From NCBI RefSeq assembly GCF_963169125.1, contig NC_084797.1, positions 94,955,868-95,019,867 on the forward strand: a stretch of DNA of 64,000 bases, given 5' to 3'. Source of the stretch: Humulus lupulus (lineage: Eukaryota > Streptophyta > Magnoliopsida > Rosales > Cannabaceae). Under the pieces are notes generated by a model. It ran no database searches. It was not told the DNA's origin and saw nothing but the letters and a program-made list of their open reading frames with translations. A program made the position numbers and the translations under genes. Positions 31,758 through 43,493 of this stretch are shown here, piece by piece. How positions within the stretch are numbered: position 1 is the stretch's first letter; every line of letters begins with the position of its first letter.

Positions 31758-33101
31758 ACCACTCCTGGGCAGTGTCAGATAGTGTTGCGGGGAAGTTCCT
31801 GCAGCGGGCATCGTCTGGTACTTTCTGTATATCCATTTGTATCTCAAATTTGTTGACATGAGATACTGCATCTCCGTACCCATCAAAGTTTGGCAGAACT
31901 GGCATTTTGAATTTACTGGGGGTTTCTTCCACAGCAATCATTTGTACAAACGGAGTGCCTCTCCTCCGATCATACTCTATGTGGGATGTTCGACTCCCAA
32001 CTAGCTGATGTACTGCTTGGTTCAGGGCATCAATTTGTGCCTGAACCGCGTCTGGGATCGCTGGTGGGAGCATACTCATCTTGCTTCTCGCGATGGTCGT
32101 TGAACACGTGCCTTAAATCTTCATCCCTGCGCCTCTGCTCGCTAACTCCTAGCCGATCAAAGATGTTATTTTGTCGGGGTTGCCCACAGCGTTATGGCTT
32201 GTCGGCCTATTCTCTCTAGGCGGGGGGTTTCTGTCTCCACCTCCTTCTTCATTCCTCTGACCAAAATTTCCTCTGCCAGAATCGGCCTCATTATAGTCAT
32301 GGCCATCTCTAAATTGTGGCCGACTATGGCGCGATCGGTTGTTCATGCTGTTTCCTCCACGGGCTGGCATCTCTTGAGCGTCAGGAGGAGGCTTGCGCTA
32401 GTCGTTAGGTCCCGTGCATTATTATGCCGTGGGGGGCCCCTGACTGCAGAGCCTGACTCGTTGTTCCTTCTGTTGGCAGAAGGACGCTGCCCTCTACTCG
32501 GTGGATTTGGCTCTTCGTCCCCTGGGCGTCTAGGGCTGCGGGGCGGCTGCCCGACCCTATTCTGCCTCTGGCGCTTGGGATTGCCACGACTAGCTTGAGA
32601 TGGAGGCTGCTACTCAGGATCCCAAATTGGTACATCATCCTGAGCCACAGGTGGCTGCTCCAGCCTTTGAGGGCTTGCTGGCTGGAGCAGAGGACTTGGA
32701 TTAGGAGCCCGCTGTGGTGGCGCACTCGGTGGATAATCCGGTTGAGAGGTCGGCGTAGCTTGTCCTCGAGCCAACTGAATGGCTACTTCAAGAGCGGCCA
32801 TGGCATCCCTCTGCCGACGATCCATGTCCGCTTGCCGCTCACTCAGTTCCTGGCGCTACATGTGGCGCTGACGCTCAGTCTCCCTCTGCTGTAGCGCCAT
32901 GAACTCCGCTGCGTTCTCCTGATTGGCCCATAGATTGGCCAACTCATCCTGCAACACCCCTAGTGTTTCCCTCAGTGTTTCCGAATCCAACTCCTCCTCT
33001 TCAAACACCAAATGTGGTTCATTCTTCGCCACATTTGGAGGAGGAGGTTGCGATGATGCAGCGCCAGCAGTCTGTCCAGCTCTCTTGGATGTCTTTGCCA
33101 T
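31758..33101 (-). pseudogene. Tat-2 N-terminal gag
   Basis: It starts MAKTSKRAGQTAGAAS at 33101, only 49 bases inside the LTR. A charged helical part (LQDELANLWANQENAAEF) follows, then a proline- and arginine-rich linker, then the gag core (FKMPVLPNFDGYGDAV) at about 31910-31860 and SDTAQEWFF up to the Cop-2 insertion. Several stops are present (near 32858, 32607 and in 32100-32400). Confidence 0.8.
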
Positions 33102-33130
33102 TTGCTTTTCTTATAGCTTCTTTATCAAAC

Positions 33131-33150
33131 TCTCAATGAAAGCCCCAGAA
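33131..33150 (-). promoter_or_regulatory. Primer binding site region of Tat-2
   Basis: Directly inside the 5' LTR the minus strand reads TTCTGGGGCTTTCATTGAGA. The stretch GCTTTCATTGAGAG is shared with Tat-4 at the same spot. A TGG start fits pairing with a tRNA CCA end; I cannot name the tRNA. Confidence 0.6.
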
Positions 33151-33764
33151 TGTTGACCCTCGATTTGGCCAACGACATGGAGTCATAATTACGACAAGAA
33201 ATGAGATGATAGTCAAGAATGGAATCAAATGGTAAAGAAATGACACAAACAATTTATAGTGGTTCAGCCCCAATAATGTGGTAACAACCTACATCCACTT
33301 ACTGTTATTATTGATGTTGAATCCCAATGACGTGATCACAGAACTAGGGTTCTTGAGTTTCACAAGCCTTAGGAGATTTACAAAAAGATGATGGATAATC
33401 CCACTTACACTCTTGCTATGAGTATTAAGAGAAAAGGTTCCAAAGATCCCCTCCTTGAGCCCTCTCATGTATATTTATAGGCTCAAGGGGGGTTACATGG
33501 GCTAATGGGCCTTAATTATCCTTAATATCAGCGTATCAAGGAAATAAAGAGGAAATAATGAATGTAATTATTACAAGATTACATATCTTTAAGGAAATCA
33601 CTAAGAGCATACGACCAGACTGGTCGTATCTAATCACAAGGTCTGATGGAGCAACCAAAAGCTGGTCGATAGGCGAACAACACCTCTTTACTTTGACGCT
33701 GCCACGGGCCAACGATGTGTAATAAGTTCTCACCATGTCATCAGGAGCCTTTTTTGGGTAAACA
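33151..33764 (-). repeat. 5' LTR of Tat-2
   Basis: The plus strand runs TGTTGACCCTCG to GGGTAAACA (614 bp), which is TGTTTACCC...GGGTCAACA on the minus strand. The minus-strand TATAAATA is at 33472-33479. The 21-bp palindrome is at 33609-33629. The right flank is ATATA; its partner at the left was lost with the junction at 17845. Confidence 0.92.
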
Positions 33765-34166
33765 ATATATATACACATCTCAAACGTGTAGATCTCAAAA
33801 TAATACCCAAAATTAAAAAAAAAATCACCTCAAACGGACACCCAAGTGAAAAAGTTATGCATTTTGATGAATAGCATCAAGTTTCATCGAGGTCCATCAA
33901 GGTGTGTCTAATTTCATCGAGGCATATCTTTTTTTTCATGAAAATCATGATTTTTAAGGGCCCATCGAGCTGTGCATCGAGTTTTATGATGAAATTCATG
34001 ATTTTAAGGCCCCACATCTACAAACCTCGATGAACCTAGATGAAACTTGATGTAATTCATTGAAAATGTATAATTTTTCACTCCGGTATTCATTTGAGGT
34101 GATTTTTCATTTGAATTTGGGTATTTTTCGAGATCCACACATTTGAGATATTTATATACATATTTG
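33765..34166. repeat. Foldback (long inverted-repeat) element, about 400 bp
   Basis: The left arm (from ACACATCTCAAACGTGTAGATC through AAAATCACCTCAAACG to CATCAAGTTTCATCGAGG) returns in reverse complement in the right arm. That arm runs CCTCGATGAACCTAGATGAAACTTGATG, AGGTGATTTTTCATT and GATCCACACATTTGAGAT. Arms of roughly 170 bp surround a short centre with GATTTTAAGGCCC. It is non-coding, so a MITE-like foldback is the best call. Its left tip is cut by Tat-2, so no TSD can be read. Confidence 0.72.
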
Positions 34167-34187
34167 GGATGTTTAATGTATAAAAGT

Positions 34188-34483
34188 TGTTGACTGCCTT
34201 TTTCGTTATCAACTTAATAATATAACTTAAAGAAAATGATAAGATGAATACCAAGGTTTTACATGGCTCAGGTTATAAGAAAACCCTAGTCCACGAGTAT
34301 TTAGTATTAGAGCTCTTCAAGCTTGAGATGACAAGCTTTAATGGGGTTTCCTCAGGCAGCGTATATATTGCTCTGAGAACAAAATTTGTGAACCCTTTTG
34401 CAATGATATCCAAGCCCCATTTATAGGGTATGAAGGTCATTAATATCATTAATTACAAATATTCCCCAATTATTTGTGGAGTT
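34188..34483 (-). repeat. Broken LTR of the Tat-3 family
   Basis: It starts TGTTGACTGCCTTTTTCG like the next LTR and is similar along its length (CCCTAGTCCACGAGT, GCAGCGTATATAT). It stops after 296 bp exactly where the Tat-3 LTR begins. The minus-strand TATAAATG lies near 34420. The best reading is an older LTR into which Tat-3 inserted. Confidence 0.7.
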
Positions 34484-35367
34484 TGTTGACTACCTTTTTC
34501 GCTATTAACTAAATCTGAGAGTATAAAGAAAACAATATAAGAGAAAACAAGGGTTTTTACGTGGTTTAGGCTATAAAAGAGCCCTAGTCCACGAGTCTAT
34601 GGTATTTAGTAAGCTTGAAGCTTGCTTTTACCAGCGTTAATGGTAGTTCTCAAGCAGCGTATATATTTCACTGAGTTATAGAATTTCTCTCTCTAAAATT
34701 TGAACCCCCTACAAGGAGATACCCCAGCCCTACTCATTGAGGATGGGGTCATTAATGTTAGTCATCTATAATTAATACAAGATCCCCTCATCTTGGGGTA
34801 TTAATGTTGAGTTAATACAAAAAAGGGCTGCACTAAAACAAAGACTACAACCCAGGTAGATTTTACGGGGCCCATTATAGAAAATCATGCACCACTTTAA
34901 GGGGAACATATCCGTGACTAACAGGGTGAATTACACATTTGCCCATGTCAGGTTGCATTGTGGGAAATGTCGATTTTCGAGTGTACAAATCGACACCACT
35001 AATCAAGGCCCACCAAAATTTGTCAGATGATCTTCTGGCAACCCATGCCTGCAGTGATTGACACCTGGGAGCCACTCCAGGGCCGACGACTATCATCATA
35101 AAACTAGAAAGTGGGTGAGTAAGGAGAACTTCTTTGGGGCATAGTCTTAGGTGGAGATATCCCTGCCTTGAGAGCAGATCTCGGGATGTGGCCTCGCTCA
35201 GAGCCATCCTTTCCTTGAAGATTGCACTCAGAGCGTAGCCTCACTCGGAGACACCTACGTCTTGGCCAGACTGGGCTTCATGGAGGTGCTCACACTCTGA
35301 GAACTTCATGACTTTTAACTAATTACTCCTAATTTCCACGTGTCTGGTGGAAAAAACACGGACAACA
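34484..35367 (-). repeat. 3' LTR of Tat-3
   Basis: It runs TGTTGACTACC to GGACAACA, 884 bp with TG...CA ends. The polypurine tract on the minus strand (CTTGGGGGGAAA, 35368-35379) follows directly. This shows it is the 3' LTR of a reverse-oriented Tat-type element whose remainder lies to the right, beyond later insertions. Confidence 0.82.
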
Positions 35368-35601
35368 TTTCCCCCCAAGTCTTCACTCGTCCTCAGACAG
35401 TGGAGACTTAGACTGAGGAATAATTCAAAAAGGTCTTCGGGGGGAGACCCTTGGGCTTCGTCTGACATCACTCGGAAAATTCATACCATGTGTTGACCTC
35501 TATTTTTGGGCCCATCGAAATTCAAATAACTCGAGAACTCTTTCTTCTCTCTCAAGCCTCCCAATCCTTCAACTGTTCTTGAGATTCTTCTGCAATTTTG
35601 G

Positions 35602-37400
35602 ATGGCTGGCGAGAATCGTCATATTTCTGGGTCAACGACAAGCAATTCCTGAGCGTTTGAACTCATTTCAGCACTTATCGACACTATATCTTGAGTAAGT
35701 AGTTAATGGCTTTATGTTTTCGTTGAGCTTAATTTGGGACTTCAGATGCATGCTTAGGAACGAACTTTTTGTGGTATTTGAGGGGTTGTTTTGACCTTCT
35801 GTTGGTTTTTTAGGCACATTTAGGTGTTAGAAGTGATTAAAATGGCTTACGGCATGCCTTAGGAAAATTTTTCCTTTCTGGACATTCGACCGAATTTGGA
35901 AATTTGCCAAATTTCGAGTGTTCTCCAGTGTCGATTCATTGTCCCCGTGGACACCCCTCATCCTTAGAATTTCTTCTCTCTTCTCCCCGAGCATTTATCT
36001 TAGGGATTCTCCTTTTGACCTATCTTTCAGCTGGGCAAGGCACTAACTACTTGGTTTGTTGTTTCAGATTTTCGAGGAGCTCCACCGATTACACACACAA
36101 GGGTTCTACGCCTTCAACGCCGAAATCCTACAGATGGCTCGGGAAGCTAGGTCACACCTCGAGAAGGGGAAACAAGTGGTTGGTAGTAGTCAATCCCTCG
36201 TAGTACGAGAGGACCTGCCCCGGTGGCAACAAGACCCTTCTGAGCTTGCATCTCAGAGGAAGAAGCCAATGCGGGTTCGATGCCGACGGACAAACCCTAC
36301 ACCACCGGGGGGTTCAAGGCGGAGGCAATCCCCAACAAGCTCTGACATTGAGGTGCCTTGGAGAAGATTCTCACCCACCACGGGGTGGATACCCATGAGA
36401 TGCTGATGCGTCTCTCTCAAGAGGATAAGAGGGCGCACGAGAGCATCCATTGGCTCGCGCCCTAGAGTGCTTCTCATCTCCAGGCTGGTGCAACTTTGCC
36501 ACTGCACTAGTACTATGTCGACTTCCTTAAGTTTGCCGGCATAGCCCATTTCCAGCTGTCCCCGAATGGAAATCGGGTGCTGGCCGGGCTTTATGTTCTG
36601 TATAAGAGAGAGAACTGGCCCATTCCTTCTCCAGCTGAGATACTGTATATCTACAGCTTTTGGCAGTTTCCAAAGAAGGGGGATTAGGATGGGTACTACA
36701 CCCTTATGAAGCACACGATCTTGGGGAAAGGTTACAAGGCTCCGAGTGGCAATGAGACTCACGCTCAGGACTACAAGGATCACTTCTTCTTAGTGAGTGG
36801 TTTCTCGACGAGGACCAATCCCACCTTACTCCTCGACTTTGCTAGAGTTGGTAAGCCTTTTTGTCCTCGCATTGTTTTGTCAAATAGTTTCCAACTCATA
36901 ATTGATCCTTAATCTTAAAATGTCTCATTTCAGTTCCCTATCGTCGTACACCTTCCATTGGCTCCTTCGATGAAATGTTTACGGTGATGAACACTATCTG
37001 CGACAAGGAGTTGGATCTCTCCTTCCTTGTTACTGATGCCCACCTTCGGCAGTATGGGCTACTACAGAAGGGGCAGAGTATAAGCACAGTTGTCCTCACC
37101 AGATTCAGGGACCCGATGAAGTCATGCCACGAGGCGAGGCTCAACATGGACTGTATGGTGGCTAAGGTGCAATTTATACACATGCAGTGCCTTCATGAAG
37201 AGCATGTAGGGAGTGTCCTCACCATCAAGGTCATCGTAGAGGCAAAGGAAGGTGAAGAGCTCGAGGTGGGGATCAGGTCATTTTCCATGCCCCAAGGTAA
37301 ATCTCCAATTGTTCTCCATTATGCTAAGCACGTAGGGGAGGGAACTAGTCCTGACCATTCTTTATTTTTTCCATCACTCCATGAGTGTGGGAAAATCTCG
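35602..37400 (+). pseudogene. Tat-3 antisense gene (decayed, truncated)
   Basis: It begins MAGENRHISGSTTSNS at 35602. A donor GTAAGT lies at 35695 and an acceptor TTTCAG ends at 36067. The shared domain is at about 36515-36670 (YVDFLKFAGIAHFQLSPNG, VLAGLYVLY, SPAEILYIYSF), followed by DHFFLVSGF. A donor GTAAGC near 36851, an acceptor TTTCAG near 36933 and a further exon (EMFTVMNTICDKELDLSFL) follow, to a donor GTAAAT near 37295. Stops and frame changes are frequent. Tek-3 inserted at 37401 and cut off the rest. Confidence 0.68.
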
Positions 37401-37635
37401 TGTAATGACCCAAAAATGCTAATAAGGTTTAGTGCCTCGGTTAGTGTGTTGGGAGGGCATAATTGGATATGTGTGATTTGGTAATTAAATGCTTGAATAT
37501 GTGGCATGCATGATATATATGATGATATGAATATATTTAGATGCATGTTTATGAGCATTAAATATGCATGTGGTCCCGTTCTTGTTTATTAGGGCATATT
37601 TGTAATTTGGCTTGTCAAGGGCATCGATGCGATTA
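37401..37635 (+). mobile_element. Tek-3: Tekay-type LTR, first segment
   Basis: It starts TGTAATGACCC, the same start as Tek-1 and Tek-2, inside the Tat-3 antisense gene; the left flank is TCTCG. It is continued at 49737-51055 and again at 59415-59694. Tat-4 splits it with the duplication GATGT. Whether it was a solo LTR or one LTR of a full element cannot be told, because its right end is outside the readable part. Confidence 0.85.
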
Positions 37636-37640
37636 GATGT

Positions 37641-38405
37641 TGTACGCCCTGGTTTTCCCACGGGCTGATTAGCAGGTCGAGCCTCGGACTAATCAAGGTT
37701 AGTCCGTAAATTTCCCCAGGTCGGAGCTCCTGTTTTCGAGGTCGTACCCCCTTAGCTGGAGGTATCCTCAAGGACTCGCCAAGGCTGCCCAAGACTGGGG
37801 GAAGGAGTCTGAAGGCCGAAGGTCGGGTCAGGGAAGCAGCTCGTGGTACGAGCTTCTCATGGATCTCTGACCCTTTGTAAAGTCAACACACGCAAGATAA
37901 ACGTGCCTATATCTGACATCACGTGTCCGATATCTCCCTGACTTCTCGGACACACAGCAGGAACGTGCGTATTCAGACACCCACGGCTGGGTTGGGCCGT
38001 GCAGCCCATTATCTCCTTATCTATCGATTTGACCATACTTATGTGTCAGGTTTAGGAATTAATCATGAATGTCACAGAGTTGATATGACAAATAAGAAGG
38101 TCACGGGATGACCTCCTTACCAACTTCCAGGTGCCTTCTCCTATAAATATGGAGACCCTGGGAGTTGATAAGGGTTGGAAAAAATAGTCTCATAAGAGAT
38201 ATACACTTTGTAACCAAATACCCAGAATATATCAATAATATTGTCTAGTGGAGTAGAAGGATTTTAACCTTTGAACCACTTAAAAACGTGTCTTGAGTCA
38301 CCTAGTTCATCCCCTAAGATTTCCTATCTGTGACGGTTCTACTTTGAGCACTAATCCCTTTCTCTCCTTCTCTTAATTACCTGTTGGCGAAGAACCGCAT
38401 CAACA
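37641..38405 (+). repeat. 5' LTR of Tat-4
   Basis: It runs TGTACGCCCTGG to CCGCATCAACA. TATAAATA is at 38142-38149, followed by ATGGAGACCCTGGGAG near the expected transcript start. It aligns base for base with the 3' copy once H is removed. Confidence 0.95.
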
Positions 38406-38428
38406 GTTTGGTGCTTTCATTGAGAGCA
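38406..38428 (+). promoter_or_regulatory. Primer binding site region of Tat-4
   Basis: GTT then TGGTGCTTTCATTGAGAGC follows the LTR. TGG fits the tRNA CCA end, and the stretch GCTTTCATTGAGAG is shared with Tat-2. The tRNA is not identified. Confidence 0.6.
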
Positions 38429-38460
38429 AGTTCAATTAGTGCTGCCACAAACATCCAACT

Positions 38461-40471
38461 ATGTTGACCACTCAATCCAGGCATGGCAACGAAACAGAGC
38501 AGCAAGATGGGCAGGAGGCCCACCATATTGCCATCCCTGATGAACAAATTCCTGAAGTCCAACAGAGGCCAGGAAAGCAGCCGGCGGGCCAAGACGATAC
38601 TGGTAGTTCGGCGCCCCGGCCACCTAATCCAAACCCGTGTTATTATACTACGGTGGAGATGGAGAACGCTCAGCTGAGGAGCCAGTTTGCAACTGCTAGT
38701 CGGCAAATACAGGATATTCTGGCTCGACTACCCCCTCTCACAACCAACGTTAACGTTGGAGAGAGGCAAGGTGAGGCTCCTAAGTCTCACCGGGGTAATC
38801 GGCCCAGGCGTAGCCGTTCGGATAGACTTCCTGCAGCCAACTCCACCCCTTCATCGCACCATCAAGAGGCAAACTTTAGGGAAATGCCTAGAACCGGACA
38901 ACAGCAATACAGCCGTTCGGTCAGGACGTCAACTCCTAGTTCTCAAACTTCCTCGAGAACGCCCAGTAGAGCTCGAGGAAATTCCCGAAGGAGATCCGGG
39001 GAGGGCCAGTGACGTCAGCCTGTCCCAGAAGACCGTCCTGTGCCTCGTCCAGCGCCTCGTCCAGCTTGCCCAAAGCGGGACCAGCAAGCTGGCAGGGCCG
39101 AAAGGCCCCCACCAAATTTGATCCGTCCAGACGGAACTAGGATCGCCTCCCCAGTCAGGCATCCTCCTTCTCCAATCAGATATCCATCTCCTCAGCCCGT
39201 CCGAGACATCCCAGCTTACGGGAGTAGTAGGAGAAACCCACCATCAGCAGGACCTTCCCGGCGTAGCAAGGCGCCTGAAGAAAGCTCAGGTCCTCACCAC
39301 CAAAGACGCACTCTGAGCCTGTCCAGCAGGAGTCATTGGACCGGCAGCCGACAGAGTGATCTCTCCGGAGGAGACCTGCGTTAGCGACTGAGTTCCGCGC
39401 AAAGTCACCAGACCACCCAGGGAGGCGACCTTCGAGATCGCCTCAACTCTCACAGGGAGGATCGAGCTAGAGATGGTAGCCCGGCCCGCTCGGCGGGAGT
39501 CCGATCCAAAGTACGTAACGGAGGGAATGTCCCAAATAACCTATCTCAAGATAGGAGGGGCAAAAACCCACCTAATATGTACAATGGGTCCGGAGCTGTT
39601 GAACAGCCCCGGAATAACCCAGGATCTCAGGACCAAACCCTCGAGCGCCTAACTCAGATGGAGGAACTGATGAGAAAGCTCTTATCAGAAAAAGAAAAAA
39701 GACGAATATGATTCGGGTGATGAAATGGAACTCTTCGCCCCCAACATAGCAGCGATGGCATACCCATCTGGCTTCCGTATGCCTCACTTGTCAAAGTTCA
39801 ACGGGGACGGGGACCCGTTGGACCATTTAGGGATGTTCAACACCCTAATGATGGCCCATAACATTGGCCCGGAGATGCGTTGCTTGATCTTTCCTTCCAC
39901 ACTGACTGGACCTACCAGGCAGTGGTTCAAGCAAAGTAAAAGGCAGTCAATCAGCTCCTGGAAGACCTTTTCAGCTGACTTCAAAAGGGCGTTCCGCGCC
40001 TCCCAGGCCGCCCGAGTCCAAGCCGATTCCCTAGCTAACGTGAGGCAGCAGCCCGGTGAGACGCTGAAAGCCTACTTGAGCAGATTCGCGATTGTCGCTG
40101 GTCGAGCCAGAGACGCTGACGATAGCTCTAAGCTCATGGCCACGAGAACCGGAATCTTGGTCGGGGGAGACCTGTGGAAAGATATTCAGAGGAAGGGAGT
40201 CAACTCGGTTAACGAATTCCTTAATAGAGCCCAAGAGTGGATAAACTTAGAAGAAGCTGAAGCTTCAGCCGCGGGGACCAGCCAGGTTCCCGAGAAGCCC
40301 GCTGAAGCAGGGACAGAGATCGTGGTGGCGATCCCCGAGGTCGCACAGAACAACCAGCCCGGTGGTGGCAAAAGAAAGGGAAATGGTGAAAACAGCCAGC
40401 ACGGTCAAAAGAAGAATAAGTCTGTGGATAAATTCAAGCCCGTGTTCACGAAATATACCGAGCTCACCTAG
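38461..40471 (+). pseudogene. Tat-4 gag
   Basis: It starts MLTTQSRHGNETEQQDG at 38461. The N-terminal half is rich in proline, serine and arginine, with a short helical part (MENAQLRSQFATASRQIQDI). TGA at 39010-39012 and TAG at 39382-39384 interrupt it, and a frameshift lies in the A-rich run at about 39690-39700. The capsid-like core at 39725-40471 has LSKFNGDGDPLDHLGMFN, GPTRQWF and LKAYLSRFAIV, as in the retrotransposon gag family, and ends at a TAG where Tat-1 has CAG. Gag forms the particle that packages element RNA. Confidence 0.88.
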
Positions 40472-41194
40472 TCCAGGGAAAGTATTTTCCTAGCCAACAC
40501 TGCTCGGGTCCCCTGGAAGAGGCCGGAGCCATTGAAACACTACAAGGGAAAGAGAGATACTTCAAAATTCTGCCGTTTCCATAACGACGTCGGCCACAAT
40601 ACCGACGATTGCAGGCATCTAAAAGATGAAATCGAGACTCTCATCCGAGCAGGCCCCTTGGCGCAGTACTCACGAAACAGGGTCCCAGCGAGTCGACCCG
40701 CTCCTGAAGTCCCAGTCAGTCAGCCCGGGCCTCGGGTAGATCAGGACGTCCCTCCTCCCGTGGTCGAGGGAGAGATATCCACCATCTCTAGAGGACCGCA
40801 CATGGCTGGCACGAGCAGAGGTGCCCAGAAGAGGTATGTGAATGAATTAAAGGCCCACAACGGAGCGGAGTTTGTCCCGGAGCAGCGTCATTCAAAACAG
40901 CAGCGGTTAGAGAAGCAACCGATTACATTTACGGAGGAAGACGCAGGCCATGTCCAATTCCCCCATAATGATCCTTTGGTCGTGGCAGTCCAGCTCACCA
41001 ACCGGAAAGTGAGGAGAGTGTTGGTGGACAACGAAAGCTCGGTGAACCTCCTATTCCGATCCACATTAGAAAAGATGGGTCTAACCGTCACCGAGCTAAG
41101 GGCTACCTCCATGATGCTGTATGGTTTTTCGGGAGAAGGATCGGCAGCGATAGGGACGATCGAGCTGGTGATCACCATAGGAGAAGGCACCTGA
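40472..41194 (+). pseudogene. Tat-4 gag end and protease, C-terminus deleted
   Basis: The gag finger reads CRFHNDVGHNTDDC. The protease active site reads VLVDNESSVNLLF, with Glu replacing the Gly of the D(N/T)G signature seen in Tat-1. The flap region YGFSGEGSAAIGTIEL is present, but the frame ends at GEGT, where the deletion joint begins. Confidence 0.85.
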
Positions 41195-43383
41195 AGGCGC
41201 ATCTGGCTGAACCGCCCGTGCTGTCCAAGCCCAGGGCAGGAGAGCCTCTTTTCCTCTACATGGTCGTCACGGAGGATGCAGCTAGCGCCGTGCTAGTACA
41301 AGAAGAGGACCAAGTTCAAAAGCCAGTCTACTACATCAGCAAGAGACTCCTCGGAGCAGAGTCACGGTACCCACTGATGGAAAAATTGGCGTTTTGCCTA
41401 ATCACAGCCTCGCGAAAGCTCAGACCGTATTTCCAGTCCCACTCGGTACACGTCATGACCGATCAGCCTCTAAGGCAGGTTTTGCAAAAGCCTAAAGCAT
41501 CGAGACGTTTGTTGAAGTGGGCGGTTGAACTCAGTCAGTTCGAGATTTTCTATACTCCACGAACTGCCATAAAAAGTCAGGCGTTGGCTAACTTCGTGGC
41601 GGAGTGCACGGGATTCCAGGAGGATCCATCAGAAGGCCTACTTCAAGTCGCCTCGCCGCATTCGTCGTGGAAGATCTTCATTGATGGTTCATCTAATGAG
41701 AGTGGCTCCGGGGCTGGAATCATTCTAATATCCCCCGAAGGACATAGGTTCCACTCGGCGCTAAGGTTCGGGTTCAAGGCGTCCAACAACGAGGCAGAGT
41801 ACGAAGCTTTGTTAGCTGAGCTAAGGGTAGCTCAGGAGTTAAAAGCGAGCTCCGTCCAGTGCTTCAGTGACTCCCGACTCGTGGTAAACCAGGTTCTGGG
41901 CAAATATCAGGCGCGAGGACCCAAGATGGCCGCCTATTTGGCAAAGGTAAAATCCGAGCTGTCTGCATTCAAGCAAGGATCGATCGAGCAGATACCTCGA
42001 GAATAGAACGCCAACGCAGATGCCCTCGCCAAACTCGCCACCTCGGGAGAGACAGAAACCCTGGGGTTGGTGCTAATAGAATTCTTGAAAGAACCAAGTA
42101 TAGAAGGAGATCGGGGAGAGGTCGAGATGATTGATGCCAAGCCGACCTGGATGACCCCCATTCTTAAGTATCTCGTCGAGGGTAAGCTGCCTAAAGAGCG
42201 TAACGATGCACGACAAGTCTTGTATCAAGCTCCGAGGTACACGCTGGTCGATGGTGTGTTGTACCGACGTGGACATTCCCTACCTCTCCTCCGGTGCGTT
42301 CATCCAGGTGAGGCACAGGCCATCCTGCAGGACATTCACGAAGGATTCTGCGGAGACCATGCTGGGGGGCAAAGCATGGCCTTAAAGGTTCTCAGGCAAG
42401 GTTATTACTGGCCAACTCTGTCCAAAGACTCGATTTCATATGTGAAAAAGTGCGACAAGTGCCAGTGTATCGCTACGGTTGCCCGAGCTCCTCCAGTTGA
42501 ACTGAAAATGATCTCGGCCCCTTGGCCATTCGCCGTTTGGGGGATAGATTTAGTAGGCATCCTGCCTACCGGAAAGGGCGGGGTCCGTTACGCCGTGGTA
42601 GCCAACGACTACTTTACTAAGTGGGCCGAGGCAGAGCCGTTGGCAACAATAACATCGAAGAAGGTACTCGACTTTGTGGTTAAAAGCATCATCTGTCGAT
42701 TCGGCCTGCCGAAGAAAATTGTCTCCGACAATGGCACTCAGTTCGACAGCGACCTGTTCACCGAGTTTTGTGAAAAGCACGGAATTGTAAAAAGCTTCTC
42801 CTCTGTCGCCTATCCTCAGGCAAACGGCCAGGTCGAGGCTGTCAACAAGACTCTAAAGGCGAGCCTCAAGAAAAGATTAGATGAGGCAAAGGGGGTCTGG
42901 CCAGAGCAGCTCCCCCAGGTCCTTTGGGCATACCGGACCTCGCATCGGACTCCTACGGGTCACACTCCCTTCTCCCTAACCTTTGGAAGTGAAGCAGTCC
43001 TCCCCGTGGAAGTTAAAGTTCTGTCGCATAGAGTCCAGTCTTAAGACCAAGATAGGAACCACGAGCTCCTATGCCATTCCCTAGACATTATCGATGAAAG
43101 GCGAGAGGATTCACAACTCTAGCTCGCCCATTACCAGCAAAAGATCACCCGCTACTTCAACACTAAAGTCAAAAAATGTACCTTTAGTGTTGGCGACTTG
43201 GTCCTAAGGAGAGTTTTCCTGGCCGGGAAAGATCCCAAAGATGGAGTCTTGGGACCGAACTGGGAAGGACCATACCAGGTCATTGAAGTCATCAAGGAAG
43301 GAACTTATAAGTTAGCTCGACTTGATGGAGGGGCAGTCCCACGGACTTGGAACGCCATCGACTTAAAGAAATATTATCAATGA
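41195..43383 (+). pseudogene. Tat-4 RNase H, second RNase H and integrase
   Basis: The joint jumps into LKAHLAEPPVLSKP, the RNase H start, so fingers, palm and YVDD are absent. The first RNase H (YYISKRLLGAESRYPLMEK) and the archaeal-type RNase H (IFIDGSSNESGSGAG, NNEAEYEALLAEL, SDSRLVVNQV) follow until TAG at 42004. Integrase (42067-43044) shows HEGFCGDHAGG, KCDKCQ, GIDLVG, SDNGTQF and QANGQVEAVNK. Stops at 43042 and 43123 follow before the conserved C-terminus LKKYYQ ending at 43383. Confidence 0.9.
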
Positions 43384-43493
43384 TCCACTTGTAAGGCCTG
43401 GAAGGCCACTTTTTATGTATTAATAAAAATCAAGTTTTTCTTTTTATTTGCATGTGTAATCTTAAAGTAACCACGAAAGACCCTTTCCCAGTT

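Larger units (their letters stand above)
17846..33764 (-). mobile_element. Tat-2: Tat/Ogre-like Ty3 element, reverse, with two solo LTRs
   Basis: On the minus strand the order is 5' LTR, primer site, gag, protease, RT, RNase H, second RNase H, integrase, internal polypurine tract, antisense module, 3' tract and a truncated 3' LTR. It is a different family from Tat-1 and Tat-4 but has the same architecture. Tek-2 (19146-21542) and Cop-2 (29526-31752) are later insertions. The LTR copies differ at roughly 23 of 488 aligned bases plus two indels, so it is older than Tat-4. The coding frames carry many stops. Confidence 0.9.

Noticed and set aside
34188..34483. Tandem duplication of the Tat-3 LTR
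   Set aside because: The two copies are too diverged (roughly two-thirds identical by eye) for a recent duplication; an older LTR broken by insertion fits better.
36253..36783. A 176-codon open frame on the minus strand
   Set aside because: It overlaps the Tat-3 antisense domain in the other strand and shows no recognisable motif; it is a shadow frame.
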